64,000 nt of DNA from Hyphomonas sp. (GTDB lineage Bacteria > Pseudomonadota > Alphaproteobacteria > Caulobacterales > Hyphomonadaceae): the NCBI GenBank assembly GCA_016124495.1, contig WGNP01000001.1, forward strand, positions 1 to 64,000, read 5' to 3'. The position numbers were made by a program, and so were the translations under genes. Shown here piece by piece: positions 50,308-62,840 of this stretch. Numbering within the stretch: the stretch's first letter is position 1; each line of letters starts with the position of its first letter. The notes under the pieces are model-generated. The model saw only the letters and a list, made by a program, of their open reading frames with translations, was not told where the DNA came from and did not search any database.

Positions 50308-51113
50308 ATTCACCGCCCCTGAGGCTGTGGTCAGGGCAAACGCTGCATAAGAGGTTTGTCCCGTTTGAACGGGGGTTCCGTTATCAGCTTGCACTGATCG
50401 ACATCGATATCGACCGGCTTGCAGAAGCGGGCCGGATGTCCAGCCTTTTTACGGTAAACAGGCCGGGACTGTTTTCCTTCCATGAGGCAGATCACGGCGG
50501 CAACCAGAGGACCGGTAGCCTCCGGGCGTGGGCGGAGGAAATCTTCGCGACCGCCGGCGTTGCGCTTGAGGCTGGCAAGGTGCGCCTGGTCACATTACCG
50601 CGCCACTGCTTCTACAAATTCGCGCCGCTCTCGCTCTGGTATGGTTATGGAGCGCAGGGAGACCTTCGCGGCATCATCTACGAAGTGCGAAACACGTTCG
50701 GAGAGCGCCATTGCTACGTGGCGGCTGTCCAGGGACCGCGATCCGTGCACTCCGCCGATAAGAGTTTCTACGTCTCACCGTTTTTTGATGTGAGTGGACA
50801 GTACCGGTTCACCTTGCGTGAACCCGGCGAAACCCTCGATGTTGTCGTCGAAAACATGAAAGATGGCGCGCGCACACATCTGGCGAACATCAAGGCACGC
50901 AAGCTGGAGGCGACAAACGCAAATCTCGCGATGCTCGCCCTGAAGAATCCCTTATCCACGATCGGTGTGACATTTGCCATCCACTGGCAGGCGCTTCTTC
51001 TATGGATGCGCGGCGCGAAGTACCATTCCCGTCCGGCATTGCCAGACGGCCCGGCCACCCTCGCGCAAGAGCAGCTTCCTTTCACGACAACCAGACCGGA
51101 TAGTTCACGATGA
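50304..51113 (+). CDS. DUF1365 family protein
   Basis: HKRFVPFERGFRYQLALIDIDIDRL, RLVTLPRHCFYKFAPLSLWYGYGAQGDLRGIIYEVRNTFGERHCY. Confidence 0.93.
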   Translation: MNSPPLRLWSGQTLHKRFVPFERGFRYQLALIDIDIDRLAEAGRMSSLFTVNRPGLFSFHEADHGGNQRTGSLRAWAEEIFATAGVALEAGKVRLVTLPRHCFYKFAPLSLWYGYGAQGDLRGIIYEVRNTFGERHCYVAAVQGPRSVHSADKSFYVSPFFDVSGQYRFTLREPGETLDVVVENMKDGARTHLANIKARKLEATNANLAMLALKNPLSTIGVTFAIHWQALLLWMRGAKYHSRPALPDGPATLAQEQLPFTTTRPDSSR

Positions 51114-52336
51114 CAACACCGATTATTGCCACGCCTCAGACCGTTCGGCAGTTGAAGGGTGTGCCGGCCAGCCTCAAGCTGGCTGCGATGGTCTTGTTCC
51201 GGACGAAGAATGGTACGCTTACATTTGTCCTGCCTAACGGCGTACACCTGAAATTCCAGAATGAAGGTCCCGGTCCGGAGGCCACGATCAACGTTCACAA
51301 TTTCCGGTTCGTGAACCGCGCCCTCTCGGGCGGAGACGTGGCTTTCGCCGAGTCGTACATGGACGGAGACTGGTCTACGCCGGACCTGACCGCCGTGCTT
51401 CGCTTCTTCTCCGCGAACTTCGATACAGCATCGCGTCTGTCCCGCGGCAACATTTTTGTCCGCTCGATGAACATGCTGCGCCATGCGTTCAGCCGGCGCA
51501 ATTCCAAGGCGGGCGCCAGGAAGAACATCATGGCGCACTACGATCTGGGCAACGCCTTTTACGAAAAATGGCTCGACCCGAGCATGACCTATTCTTCGGC
51601 CTGTTTCGAGAGCCCGAACCAGTCGCTCGAGCAAGGCCAGATGCGGAAGTACCATGAGATCTGCGAACGCATTCAGGCTGGCCCGGGCTCTCACATTCTC
51701 GAAATCGGATGCGGCTGGGGCGGTTTTGCCGAGTACGCGGCCAAGCACCGCGGCAGTAAGGTGACGTGCCTGACGATTTCACCCGCGCAGAAGGCCTACG
51801 CCGAAGAGCGCATGCGCGCCAACGGGCTGAGTGACCAGGTTGAAATCCGGCTTGAAGACTACCGGGACCATGTCGGAACCTATGACGGCGTCGCCTCCAT
51901 CGAGATGTTCGAGGCAGTCGGCGAGCCATATTGGCCGAGCTACTTCGCCAAGGTCTTCTCGTCGCTCAAGGACGGCGCGCGCGCCGCGCTCCAGATCATC
52001 ACCATCGATGACGAGTTGTTCCCGCGGTATCGCCAGCGGGTTGATTTCATCCAGCAGCACATCTTTCCCGGCGGCATGCTGATCAGCGAGAAGGTTCTGA
52101 AGGAACAGCTCGCGACCGCAGGCCTGCGGCATGACGGCGTTTCCTATTTCGGGCAGGACTATGCCCGCACCTGCAATGAATGGTCGCGCGCCTTCAACAA
52201 TCGCTGGAATGAAATACAGCCCATGGGCTTTGACGAACAATTCCGACGGCTCTGGAATTTCTACCTGAGCTATTGCGAAGCCGGGTTCAGCGACGGGCGA
52301 ATTAATGTCGGCCAGTTCCAGGTCACGCGGATCTGA
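51110..52336 (+). CDS. Cyclopropane-fatty-acyl-phospholipid synthase family protein
   Basis: NIMAHYDLGNAFYEKWLDPSMTYSSACFE, HILEIGCGWGGFAEYAAKHRGSKVTCLTISPAQ, DFIQQHIFPGGML. Confidence 0.95.
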   Translation: MTTPIIATPQTVRQLKGVPASLKLAAMVLFRTKNGTLTFVLPNGVHLKFQNEGPGPEATINVHNFRFVNRALSGGDVAFAESYMDGDWSTPDLTAVLRFFSANFDTASRLSRGNIFVRSMNMLRHAFSRRNSKAGARKNIMAHYDLGNAFYEKWLDPSMTYSSACFESPNQSLEQGQMRKYHEICERIQAGPGSHILEIGCGWGGFAEYAAKHRGSKVTCLTISPAQKAYAEERMRANGLSDQVEIRLEDYRDHVGTYDGVASIEMFEAVGEPYWPSYFAKVFSSLKDGARAALQIITIDDELFPRYRQRVDFIQQHIFPGGMLISEKVLKEQLATAGLRHDGVSYFGQDYARTCNEWSRAFNNRWNEIQPMGFDEQFRRLWNFYLSYCEAGFSDGRINVGQFQVTRI

Positions 52337-52339
52337 AGC

Positions 52340-54498
<2,159 letters not shown>

Positions 54499-54571
54499 GA
54501 ATCGGGGCCCGGCTGATTGGGATTTTCGCGCTCGCTTATCCCGCTTATGGGCATTCGCCAAGCCGGACGGT

Positions 54572-55327
54572 TCACACTGTCAGTGCGCCCGCCGTGTTGT
54601 AGATGGCGAGAAAGTCCCCCGCCTTCAAGCTTGCACCGCCGATCAGTCCCCCGTCCACGTTCGGAATCGGGAAAATTTCGGCTGCATTTGCAGGGTTGAG
54701 GCTGCCGCCGTACAGGATGCGGACAGACTGGCCCGACTGGCCGAAGCGCTGCTCGAGAAATTGCCGTATGAAAGCATGCACTTCGGCGATCTGGGCGGGT
54801 GTCGCCACGTTACCGGTCCCGATCGCCCATAGCGGCTCATAGGCCAGAACGAAGGAGCCGGGCTGCAATCCGTCCAGCGAGCCCGCAAGCTGGCCTTCAA
54901 TGACCCTCAACGTGGCGCCCGAAAGACGCTCGTCGAGGGTTTCGCCAACGCAGATGATCGGCGTGAGGCCGGCATTCACCGCTGCGCGCGCCTGGGCTGC
55001 GACAATTGCGTCCGTCTCGCCATGTCCGCTCCGGCGTTCAGAGTGGCCGGCAATCACGAACCCGGCGCCCGCTTCCCTGAGCATCAGGGCCGATATATCC
55101 CCGGTAAAGGCGCCTTTTTCCTGGGCATGGCAGGTCTGGCCGCCCATGCGGAGCGCCGTGCCGGAGGCTTGCCGGGCAGCTTCCGCCAAAAGCGTCGCCG
55201 GAACGCATAAAAGCGCCTCCGGAGCAGCGGCCGAAACCGCCAAACCCGCGGCAATCTCCCTTATCGTCTGGAGGTCGGCGGACAGGCCGTTCATCTTCCA
55301 GTTCCCGGCGATCAGCTTACGGTTCAT
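54572..55327 (-). CDS. tpiA: Triosephosphate isomerase
   Basis: LIAGNWKMNGL, VIAGHSERR, VLAYEPLWAIGTG, ILYGGSLNPANA. Confidence 0.97.
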   Translation of the reverse strand: MNRKLIAGNWKMNGLSADLQTIREIAAGLAVSAAAPEALLCVPATLLAEAARQASGTALRMGGQTCHAQEKGAFTGDISALMLREAGAGFVIAGHSERRSGHGETDAIVAAQARAAVNAGLTPIICVGETLDERLSGATLRVIEGQLAGSLDGLQPGSFVLAYEPLWAIGTGNVATPAQIAEVHAFIRQFLEQRFGQSGQSVRILYGGSLNPANAAEIFPIPNVDGGLIGGASLKAGDFLAIYNTAGALTV

Positions 55328-55414
55328 GCCGCGTTCCCTATCTTGCAAGTAACCGGCCCGTCGCCTAGCAAGCTGTGAGCCAACCGGCAAACCCATTCCA
55401 AAGAGACTTCCGCC

Positions 55415-57328
55415 ATGCTTTCCTTGATGAAACGGCTGACAAACTCCGTCTTCGGCAAGATTGTCGTCATGATCATCATCGTCGGCATGGCATTCTGGGG
55501 TGTCGACGGGATCGTCAACCAGATCCGGAACGGCCTCGGTGCCAACATCGCCCAGGCAGGCTCGCGCGGCTTTGACCCGGCAGATCTCGATCGGCGCGTC
55601 GAGAGCGTCCTGCGCAACATGAATGCGACCGCCGAGAAGCCGGTCACCAAGAGTGAAGCGCTTGAGAACGGCCTGGTTGACCAGATTTACCAGTCCGAGA
55701 CTGCCCGAATTACGGTGCTCGGATATGGCGCGGGTCTCGGAATTGCGCCGTCAACGGACGCTGTACTCGAGCAGACAGGGTCCATCGAGGCGTTCCAGAA
55801 CCCGTTGACGGGCGAACTCGACGCAAACCTGCTGCGTCAGAGGGTGCTGCAGCTCGGGTTTACGCTCGAAGACTTCGAGCAGCAGATGGCGGATGACCTG
55901 ACCATCCAGACCATGCAGGACGCAGCCACGGCCGCCGTGAACGCGCCAAAAATCCTCAACGATGTTCAGATCCTGTATTTCGGCGAACTGCGGAATGTGT
56001 CCTGGTTCCTGTTCGACGCCCTCAAGGACGCCGCGCCGGTGGAGCCGACGCCGGAAGAGGTGAAAGCCTACTACGACGCAAACCTTGAACAACTGAAACA
56101 GCCTGAACGGCGCGGCATTGACCTGCTGCGGATGTCGGCGGAAGATTTTCTGGGCGAGGTCGAGGTAACCGATCAGGAAATCGCGACCATTTACGAAGCG
56201 ACGAAGTCCGAACGCTTTTCTGATCCCGACCAGCGCACATATGCCGTACTTCTGTTCGACAACCGGGATTCTGCCCGCGAAGCCTTTGGCATTCTGGCCG
56301 GCGGGGGAGACCCCAACGCGGTCCGCGGCGCCGTCTCCAATGTCCTCCAGACCAGCCGTGCCTCGGAAGTCTCTGACGCCGCCCTCCGCGACGCAATGTT
56401 CGGGGCCGGCAAACAGAGCGGCGCGATGTTCGGGCCGCGCGATGTGAACGGCAAGTGGATGGTCGCGCGCCTCATTTCGGTGCAACCGGGCCCGGTCAAA
56501 CCGCTCGAAGAAGTCTCCGATGTCATCCGCGAGGAACTGGCCGGGGAGCGGGCACAGTTCATCTTCACGGAAAAGATGGACCAGCTCGATGAAAGCCTTG
56601 CCGCCGGATACGACCTGGAACAGGTCGCGGCCAATCTGAAGATCCCGGTGATGAGCTTCATTCCGGTTGATGCAAGCGGCGCTGCTGAATCAGGCATGCG
56701 CCCGGGCCTGCTCAACGAGGCACAGGAAGCCGTGGCGCAGGCCTTTCGTCTGCAACAGGGCGAACTGACCAGCCGGTTCGACACGGCGAACGCGATTTTC
56801 GTGGCATCTACGCGCGAAATCATTCCCGTTTCAACGCCTGCCTTCGAAGATATCTCTGACGCCGTCCGCAATGTCTTGATCGCCGAGCGGCAGAACAGCG
56901 CCGCGCTCGAGGCCGTGAACGGCATCATCGACCGGATCAGCTCCGGCACCGAAACATTCGAGCAGGCGGCCGCCAAGGCTGTCTCGCCGATCGAAACCCT
57001 GCCTCAGTCCGTCACCCGTTCATCCGCGAGCCAGGCGGGCATTCCCGGCCCGATCCAGCAAGCCATGTTCAGCACACCTCTCGGCAAGGCCGTCAGCCTG
57101 CCGACCGGTGCGCCCAACACCTATGTGATCCTCAAAGTCGACAGTATCGAGCCGCCGAGCGAGTCTGCCACAGCGGGCATTGGCAACGAACTTGCCGCGG
57201 CCACGTCAAATGCACTGGGGCAGGACCTGGTCGAGGCACTGCAATCGGAAATCTCCAGATCGATGAAGCTCCGCGCGAACCAGACATCGCTTGACGCCTA
57301 TAAACGGACCATCGCGGACGCTCCATGA
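55415..57328 (+). CDS. SurA_N/PpiD-type peptidylprolyl isomerase, membrane-anchored
   Basis: KLTNSVFGKI-like N-terminal TM (MKRLTNSVFGKIVVMIIIVGMAFWGV), DRRVESVLRNMN...; PpiD-like length and layout. Confidence 0.88.
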   Translation: MLSLMKRLTNSVFGKIVVMIIIVGMAFWGVDGIVNQIRNGLGANIAQAGSRGFDPADLDRRVESVLRNMNATAEKPVTKSEALENGLVDQIYQSETARITVLGYGAGLGIAPSTDAVLEQTGSIEAFQNPLTGELDANLLRQRVLQLGFTLEDFEQQMADDLTIQTMQDAATAAVNAPKILNDVQILYFGELRNVSWFLFDALKDAAPVEPTPEEVKAYYDANLEQLKQPERRGIDLLRMSAEDFLGEVEVTDQEIATIYEATKSERFSDPDQRTYAVLLFDNRDSAREAFGILAGGGDPNAVRGAVSNVLQTSRASEVSDAALRDAMFGAGKQSGAMFGPRDVNGKWMVARLISVQPGPVKPLEEVSDVIREELAGERAQFIFTEKMDQLDESLAAGYDLEQVAANLKIPVMSFIPVDASGAAESGMRPGLLNEAQEAVAQAFRLQQGELTSRFDTANAIFVASTREIIPVSTPAFEDISDAVRNVLIAERQNSAALEAVNGIIDRISSGTETFEQAAAKAVSPIETLPQSVTRSSASQAGIPGPIQQAMFSTPLGKAVSLPTGAPNTYVILKVDSIEPPSESATAGIGNELAAATSNALGQDLVEALQSEISRSMKLRANQTSLDAYKRTIADAP

Positions 57329-58743
57329 CCGCGCGGCTCGTCATCCGGCGACGGATCGGAGACATCGAAACACCGGTCGGCGCCATGCTCAAGCTCGGTG
57401 CGGAACTGCCCGGCAGTTTCCTGTTCGAGTCGATTGCCGGCGGCGAGCGCCTCGGACGCTATTCCTTCATAGGCATCGAACCCGGCCGCTGGTTCCGCAT
57501 CCGGAACGGGGCCGCCGAGACGAGCCGCACGGCGGACTTTTCTGACGCCGCAACGGAAACCGGCACGCCGATCGAAGCCCTTCGCCGCTTCGTCAACGCT
57601 GCGCGCGCCGAAGCGCCCGAGGGGATTCCGCCGATGGCGTCCGGCGCTTTTGGCTACCTCGGCTACGACATGATCCAGTATGTCGAACCGGTCGCCATCA
57701 CCAAGCCTGATGTGCTGGGCGTGCCCGAAGCCTTACTGCTGGTTCCCCGTGTGGTGGTCATCTTTGATCATCTGTATCAGGAGCTTATGCTCGTCGGGCG
57801 CGAGGAAGATGGAGAGTCTGTAGACGGACTGCTGGACGAGGTGGAACTGCGCCTCGAACGCCTCGCATCGATTCCGCCCAAGGACGGCGCTGGGCAACCC
57901 ATCGAAATACAATCGGATACAAGCCAGGAGCGCTATTTCGAGATTGTCGAGACCTGCCGCGATTACATCAAGGCCGGCGACATCTTCCAGGTTGTTCCCA
58001 GCCAGCGCTTCACGACGCCTTACAACCGCAAGCCAATCAGCTTCTACCGGGCGCTTCGCCGGCTTAACCCGTCCGCCTTCATGTTTCACATGAACCTCGG
58101 CAGTGTCTGCCTCGTCGGGTCGAGCCCGGAAATTCTCGTGCGTGTCCGCGATGGCCGCGTCGCGATCCGCCCCATTGCCGGAACGCGCCCGCGCAGCGGC
58201 GATCCCGAAGAAGACGCCCGGCGCGCCCAGGACCTGCTCACCGACCCGAAGGAACGCGCCGAACACCTCATGCTGCTCGACCTTGGTCGCAACGACGTTG
58301 GCCGCGTCGCCGCCTATGGCAGCGTCACGGTAACCGAGCGTTTCGTTGTCGAACGCTACAGCCATGTGATGCATATCGTCAGCCATGTGGAAGGCGATCT
58401 GCGCGAGGGGCTCGACGCCGTCGACGCGCTGCTCGCGGGTTTTCCCGCTGGCACCGTTTCGGGCGCACCTAAAATTCGCGCGATGCAGATCATCAACGAA
58501 GTCGAAACCTCACGGCGCGGCATCTATGGCGGCGCAGTCGGATACTTTGGCTGGAACGGCGACCTCGATACCTGCATTGCGCTGCGCACAGCAGTGATCA
58601 AAGACGGCCAGCTGCATATCCAGGCCGGCGGCGGCGTCGTGCTCGATTCCGTCCCGCAGTACGAGTATGACGAGACGGTTCACAAGTCCGGCGCCCTCCG
58701 CCGGGCGGCGGAACTGTCTGCAGCCTACGAGTTCGACCAATGA
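57325..58743 (+). CDS. trpE: Anthranilate synthase component I
   Basis: DIFQVVPSQRFTTPYNRKPISFYRALRRLNPSAFMFHMNLGSVCLVGSSPEILVRV, RPIAGTRPRSGDPEED, GTVSGAPKIRAMQIINEVE. Confidence 0.97.
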   Translation: MTARLVIRRRIGDIETPVGAMLKLGAELPGSFLFESIAGGERLGRYSFIGIEPGRWFRIRNGAAETSRTADFSDAATETGTPIEALRRFVNAARAEAPEGIPPMASGAFGYLGYDMIQYVEPVAITKPDVLGVPEALLLVPRVVVIFDHLYQELMLVGREEDGESVDGLLDEVELRLERLASIPPKDGAGQPIEIQSDTSQERYFEIVETCRDYIKAGDIFQVVPSQRFTTPYNRKPISFYRALRRLNPSAFMFHMNLGSVCLVGSSPEILVRVRDGRVAIRPIAGTRPRSGDPEEDARRAQDLLTDPKERAEHLMLLDLGRNDVGRVAAYGSVTVTERFVVERYSHVMHIVSHVEGDLREGLDAVDALLAGFPAGTVSGAPKIRAMQIINEVETSRRGIYGGAVGYFGWNGDLDTCIALRTAVIKDGQLHIQAGGGVVLDSVPQYEYDETVHKSGALRRAAELSAAYEFDQ

Positions 58744-59312
58744 TCCTCGTGATCGACAACTATGACAGCTTCACCTGGAACCTCGTCCACTATCTCGAGG
58801 AACTGGGCAGCCGGACGCATGTCATCCGGAATGACGAACTCACGGCCGGTGAAGCGCTCGCCCTGAAGCCGGATGGCGTGCTCCTCTCCCCCGGTCCCTG
58901 TACACCGAACGAAGCCGGCATCTGTCTCGAACTCCTCCGGAAAGCGCCGGAGCCTCTGCCCATCCTCGGCGTTTGCCTGGGCCACCAGGCCATCGGCCAG
59001 GCCTTTGGCGGTGATGTCGTCGGCGCCCGTGAAATCCGGCACGGCAAGCTTTCGCGCATATCCCACACGGGCGGCGCGCTGTTCGAAGGCCTGCCGAGAG
59101 AGTTTTCGGTCGTCCGCTATCACTCGCTGGCCGTGCAGCCCTCTACGCTCCCGGCGGATCTGGTTGCTGATGCGTATACGGAAGATGGGGAGATCATGGC
59201 GCTGCACCACCGCACACGGCCGATCTACGGCGTGCAGTTCCATCCCGAGAGCATTCTCACTGAGCACGGACACGCTCTCCTCCAGAACTTCCTGTCGCAA
59301 ATCCCGGCATGA
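58740..59312 (+). CDS. trpG: Anthranilate synthase component II (glutamine amidotransferase)
   Basis: ILVIDNYDSFTWNLVHYLEELG, LLSPGPCTPNEAGI, ILGVCLGHQAIGQAFGG, GVQFHPESILTEHG. Confidence 0.97.
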   Translation: MILVIDNYDSFTWNLVHYLEELGSRTHVIRNDELTAGEALALKPDGVLLSPGPCTPNEAGICLELLRKAPEPLPILGVCLGHQAIGQAFGGDVVGAREIRHGKLSRISHTGGALFEGLPREFSVVRYHSLAVQPSTLPADLVADAYTEDGEIMALHHRTRPIYGVQFHPESILTEHGHALLQNFLSQIPA

Positions 59313-60340
59313 CCGAAGGCGCGCTTTCCACCTGCCTGCAGGCCGTCGCACGGGGCGAGCCCCTGCCGGCCGACCTGCTTGAACGTGCCTTTGAGGTGCT
59401 GCTGACGGGCCAATCCTCCCCCGAGGAGACAGGTGCGCTTCTGATGGGGCTGGCCGTGCGCGGCGAAACGGCGAGCGAACTCGTGGCCGGCGCGCGCATC
59501 ATGCGCCGGCATGCGCGCAAGGTCGAAGTCAGCGGAACGTTGCTTGATACCTGCGGCACCGGCGGCCTCGCCTGGAAAAGTCTCAACACGTCGACGGCCA
59601 GCGCCATCGTTATTGCGGCGGCAGGCGGGCGTGTGGCCAAGCATGGCAACCGGTCTGTCCCGCCGAAAACAGGCTCGGCCGATGTACTTGAGGCGCTTGG
59701 CGTCAATCTCGAAGTCGATGAAGACACGCTTCGCGCCTGTATCGATACCGCAGGTGTCGGCTTCATGTTCGCGCGCACTCACCACAGCGCCATGCGCCAT
59801 GTCGCGCCAATCCGCCAGAAACTGGGGATACGGACGATCTTCAACCTGCTTGGCCCCTTGACCAATCCCGCAGGCGCCCGGCACCAGGTCCTCGGCGTCT
59901 ACGCGCCGCAATGGGTGCGCCCGATGGCCGAGGCACTCGGCGAACTGGGCACCACAAAATCCTGGGTCGTGCACGGTATCGACGGTGTGGATGAACTCTC
60001 AATCTCCGGGCCAACCAAAGTCTGCGAGATATCCTCAGCCAGCTTGCGGGAGTTTGTTGTCGTGCCCGCAGATGCCGGGCTTCCTTCCCATCCGCTGTCG
60101 ATGATCGAGGGAACAGATGTACACGGAAACGCGCAGGCGATCCTCGACCTGTTTGATGGCCATGCCGGGCCGTTCCGCGACATGGTGGTCCTGAACGCCG
60201 GCGCCGGACTGCACGTCCTCGGCCTGGCCGCCGACCTCAGAACAGGCGCCGCCATGGCCGCAGAGGCGATCGATTCCGGCAAGGCAAGCGCGGCGCTCGA
60301 AGCCTTGCGGCGCACATCGCAGGGCGAGCCCCCCGCATGA
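59309..60340 (+). CDS. trpD: Anthranilate phosphoribosyltransferase
   Basis: LDTCGTGGLAWKSLNTSTASAIVIAAAGGRVAKHGNRSVPPKTGSADVLEALG, LLGPLTNPAGARHQVLGVY. Confidence 0.97.
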   Translation: MTEGALSTCLQAVARGEPLPADLLERAFEVLLTGQSSPEETGALLMGLAVRGETASELVAGARIMRRHARKVEVSGTLLDTCGTGGLAWKSLNTSTASAIVIAAAGGRVAKHGNRSVPPKTGSADVLEALGVNLEVDEDTLRACIDTAGVGFMFARTHHSAMRHVAPIRQKLGIRTIFNLLGPLTNPAGARHQVLGVYAPQWVRPMAEALGELGTTKSWVVHGIDGVDELSISGPTKVCEISSASLREFVVVPADAGLPSHPLSMIEGTDVHGNAQAILDLFDGHAGPFRDMVVLNAGAGLHVLGLAADLRTGAAMAAEAIDSGKASAALEALRRTSQGEPPA

Positions 60341-61131
60341 CCACCGCGCTCGACCGTATCCTGGAGTACAAGGCCGGCGAAGTGCGCACGCTGAAAGCCT
60401 TGCGTTCACTTTCAAGCCTGCAGAACGATGCGAAGGCGCAGCCTGCGCCGCGCGGATTTGCGGCGGCCATGACGGCCGTCGTGCGCGGCGACCAGAACGC
60501 CCTTATCTGCGAGATCAAACGCAAATCCCCCAGCGCAGGCGAAATTCTGATCGGCGCCGACGCGGCCGAAGTTGCGCGCGACTATGAAAAAGGCGGCGCG
60601 GCCTGCCTCTCGGTGCTGACAGATGGCCCCAGCTTCGGCGGAAACCTGGATGACTTTGCCGCGATCCGGGCGGCAGTGTCGCTTCCCATGCTGCGCAAGG
60701 ATTTCATGATCGACCCGCTGCAGATCGTCGAATCCCGCGCGCACGGCGCCGATTGCATCCTGGTCATCCTGAGCGCGGTGGACGACACCCTGGCCGCCGA
60801 ACTGACGCAGACAGCGTTCGATCTGGGCATGGATGTCCTGCTCGAGACCCATGACGAGGCGGAGCTTGAGCGGGCGCTGCGCCTGCCTTCGCCGCTCGTG
60901 GGCGTCAACAACCGCGACCTGAAGCGCATGGTCACCGATCTTGGCACCAGCGAGCGGCTCGTCCCCCTCCTGCCACCGGACCGCCAGAGTGTCTCCGAGA
61001 GCGGAATATCCGAACCGGGACATATCCAGCGCCTGCGGACATTCGGCATCCGGCGCTTTCTCATCGGCGAAAGCCTGATGAAGCGGACGGACCGGCAGGC
61101 CTTCACCCGGCAGCTTCGGATGGCATCCTGA
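60337..61131 (+). CDS. trpC: Indole-3-glycerol phosphate synthase
   Basis: [88 protein letters not shown]. Confidence 0.97.
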   Translation: MTTALDRILEYKAGEVRTLKALRSLSSLQNDAKAQPAPRGFAAAMTAVVRGDQNALICEIKRKSPSAGEILIGADAAEVARDYEKGGAACLSVLTDGPSFGGNLDDFAAIRAAVSLPMLRKDFMIDPLQIVESRAHGADCILVILSAVDDTLAAELTQTAFDLGMDVLLETHDEAELERALRLPSPLVGVNNRDLKRMVTDLGTSERLVPLLPPDRQSVSESGISEPGHIQRLRTFGIRRFLIGESLMKRTDRQAFTRQLRMAS

Positions 61132-61188
61132 AGGATTTTCAGCCCGATCTGAGCGACAATGCGCTTGGAACAGGTTGACCCGAAAGGG

Positions 61189-61203
61189 GAACACACATAG
61201 AAC
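61189..61203. promoter_or_regulatory. LexA/SOS box GAAC-N7-GAAC (alphaproteobacterial type)
   Basis: GAACacacataGAAC, 38 bp upstream of the lexA ATG; a further GAAC at 61210-61213. Confidence 0.85.
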
Positions 61204-61240
61204 AGTTGTGAACATAGAATCACACTGGAAGGTCCCGGCC

Positions 61241-61921
61241 ATGCTCACCAGCAAGCAGAAAGAACTGCTTCTCTTCATCAACGATCGCATCCGGGAAACC
61301 GGCGTTTCGCCCTCGTTTGACGAAATGAAAGAAGCGCTCGACCTCGCCTCCAAGTCCGGCATTCACCGCCTCATCACGGCCCTTGAGGAGCGCGGCTTCA
61401 TCCGCCGCCTCGCCAACCGGGCCCGCGCACTGGAGGTTCTCAAGTTGCCGGACTCGGCTGCGCCTTCCCCGGCAAGCCGCCAACGCCGGGACTTCAAGCC
61501 TGCGCTCGTCGCCAACCAGATGTCAGACAGCTACCGGCCCGGCATGATCCCGCTCGTCGGGCGTATCGCTGCCGGTTCGCCGATTTCTGCCATCCAGCAG
61601 GATAATGGGCACGTTCCGGCCCCAGCCGAATTTGCCGATGGCGGCGACTATTTCGCCCTCGAAGTGCAGGGTGATTCCATGATCCAGGCCGGCATCCTGA
61701 ACGGCGATATCGTGATCCTGAAGCGCACCAGCAGCGCGCAGACCGGCGACATCGTCGTGGCGCTGATCGACAGCGAGGAGGCAACCCTGAAACGCCTGCG
61801 CCGCAAGGGCGCATCCGTGGCCCTCGAGGCGGCCAACCCGGCCTACGAGACCCGCATCTTCGGCCCCGACCGCGTGGAGGTTCAAGGCCGGCTTGTTTCC
61901 CTCGTGCGCAAGTATGATTGA
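61241..61921 (+). CDS. lexA: LexA repressor
   Basis: [68 protein letters not shown]24 domain [26 protein letters not shown]. Confidence 0.97.
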   Translation: MLTSKQKELLLFINDRIRETGVSPSFDEMKEALDLASKSGIHRLITALEERGFIRRLANRARALEVLKLPDSAAPSPASRQRRDFKPALVANQMSDSYRPGMIPLVGRIAAGSPISAIQQDNGHVPAPAEFADGGDYFALEVQGDSMIQAGILNGDIVILKRTSSAQTGDIVVALIDSEEATLKRLRRKGASVALEAANPAYETRIFGPDRVEVQGRLVSLVRKYD

Positions 61922-61929
61922 TCGCGCTC

Positions 61930-62800
61930 GGGGCTGATGCGGTCACACTGCACTGACGTGCGGACTGGACGAACAGGAATGCCGGGGTCGGCGGCCGCAG
62001 ACCGGTGAGCGAGCCTGACGGAAAGCGCCGTCCCTGGAGTACAGCGTAACGCCGCCTTGCTCTGCGGTGTCTGCCCAACGCCGCGTGACCTGTTCTTCCG
62101 AGCCTGCATGCAGGCAGTCTGGTTCGAATTTTGGTGCAAGCTCCGGTGCGTGCCGGAAAACACACAACCGGCTCCGGGAAGGTCCGAACGTCAGCACGAT
62201 GTCCGGAGACGAAGCCACTGATGAATCTGCCTGCCCTCGCAATCTGCGGGCAACGCCCCGGATAAACGCAGCGGCGCGCGACCGCCGCGTTCGGCCAGGG
62301 CCATGCCGGTCGTTCCTGACCTTAGCCCACACCGCCGGGCTGCGCGTTCCAGGCTGACCGCCGGAAGTCCTGCGCACCCGGCATTGATGGCCCGGGCGGC
62401 GGCCCGGCAGGCTTTCGGCCCGGCCAGACATCCTCCACCCAGCCTTCATCCGTGGCTGGCCTGGATTCTGCCGTGACGACGGGTGCGTCCCGACGCTGGC
62501 GGCCAGCACGCCGACGGATATCCCGAAGGCGGCCATCACCCGCATGATGGACGTATCGGAGGTCCACCACCGGCGCCCTGCCAGCGAGGCGAGGAACAGG
62601 ACGCCCGCCCCTGCAGCACCAGCTCAAACCCGAGGTCAGAAGGGGAGGGAAAACACGCTGCCGCGCCGGCGCAAAGGGTGAAGGCGAGCATCAACGGACG
62701 GACGTCTATACGCACGCGCGCGCCTGCGCCTTCGGGCATGCTCAGTCCGGGCAGCGCCACCCCTTGCACTCTGGTTCATCCTCGTGTTTCTGCACCGCGT
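61930..62800 (-). pseudogene. Probable comEC/rec2 remnant (frameshifted, internal part deleted)
   Basis: Minus strand, across frames: RPLMLAFTLCAGAAACFPSPSDLGFELVLQG / AGVLFLASLAGRRWWTSDTSIMRVMAAFGISVGVLAASVGTH / VVTAESRPATDEGWVE, then WADTAEQGGVTLYSRDGAFRQAR near lexA; sits in the lexA-gltX gap where comEC is often found. Confidence 0.5.
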
Positions 62801-62840
62801 CGGCGGCGGTCCCGCCGAGTCGCCGGAGATTGCCCCCATC

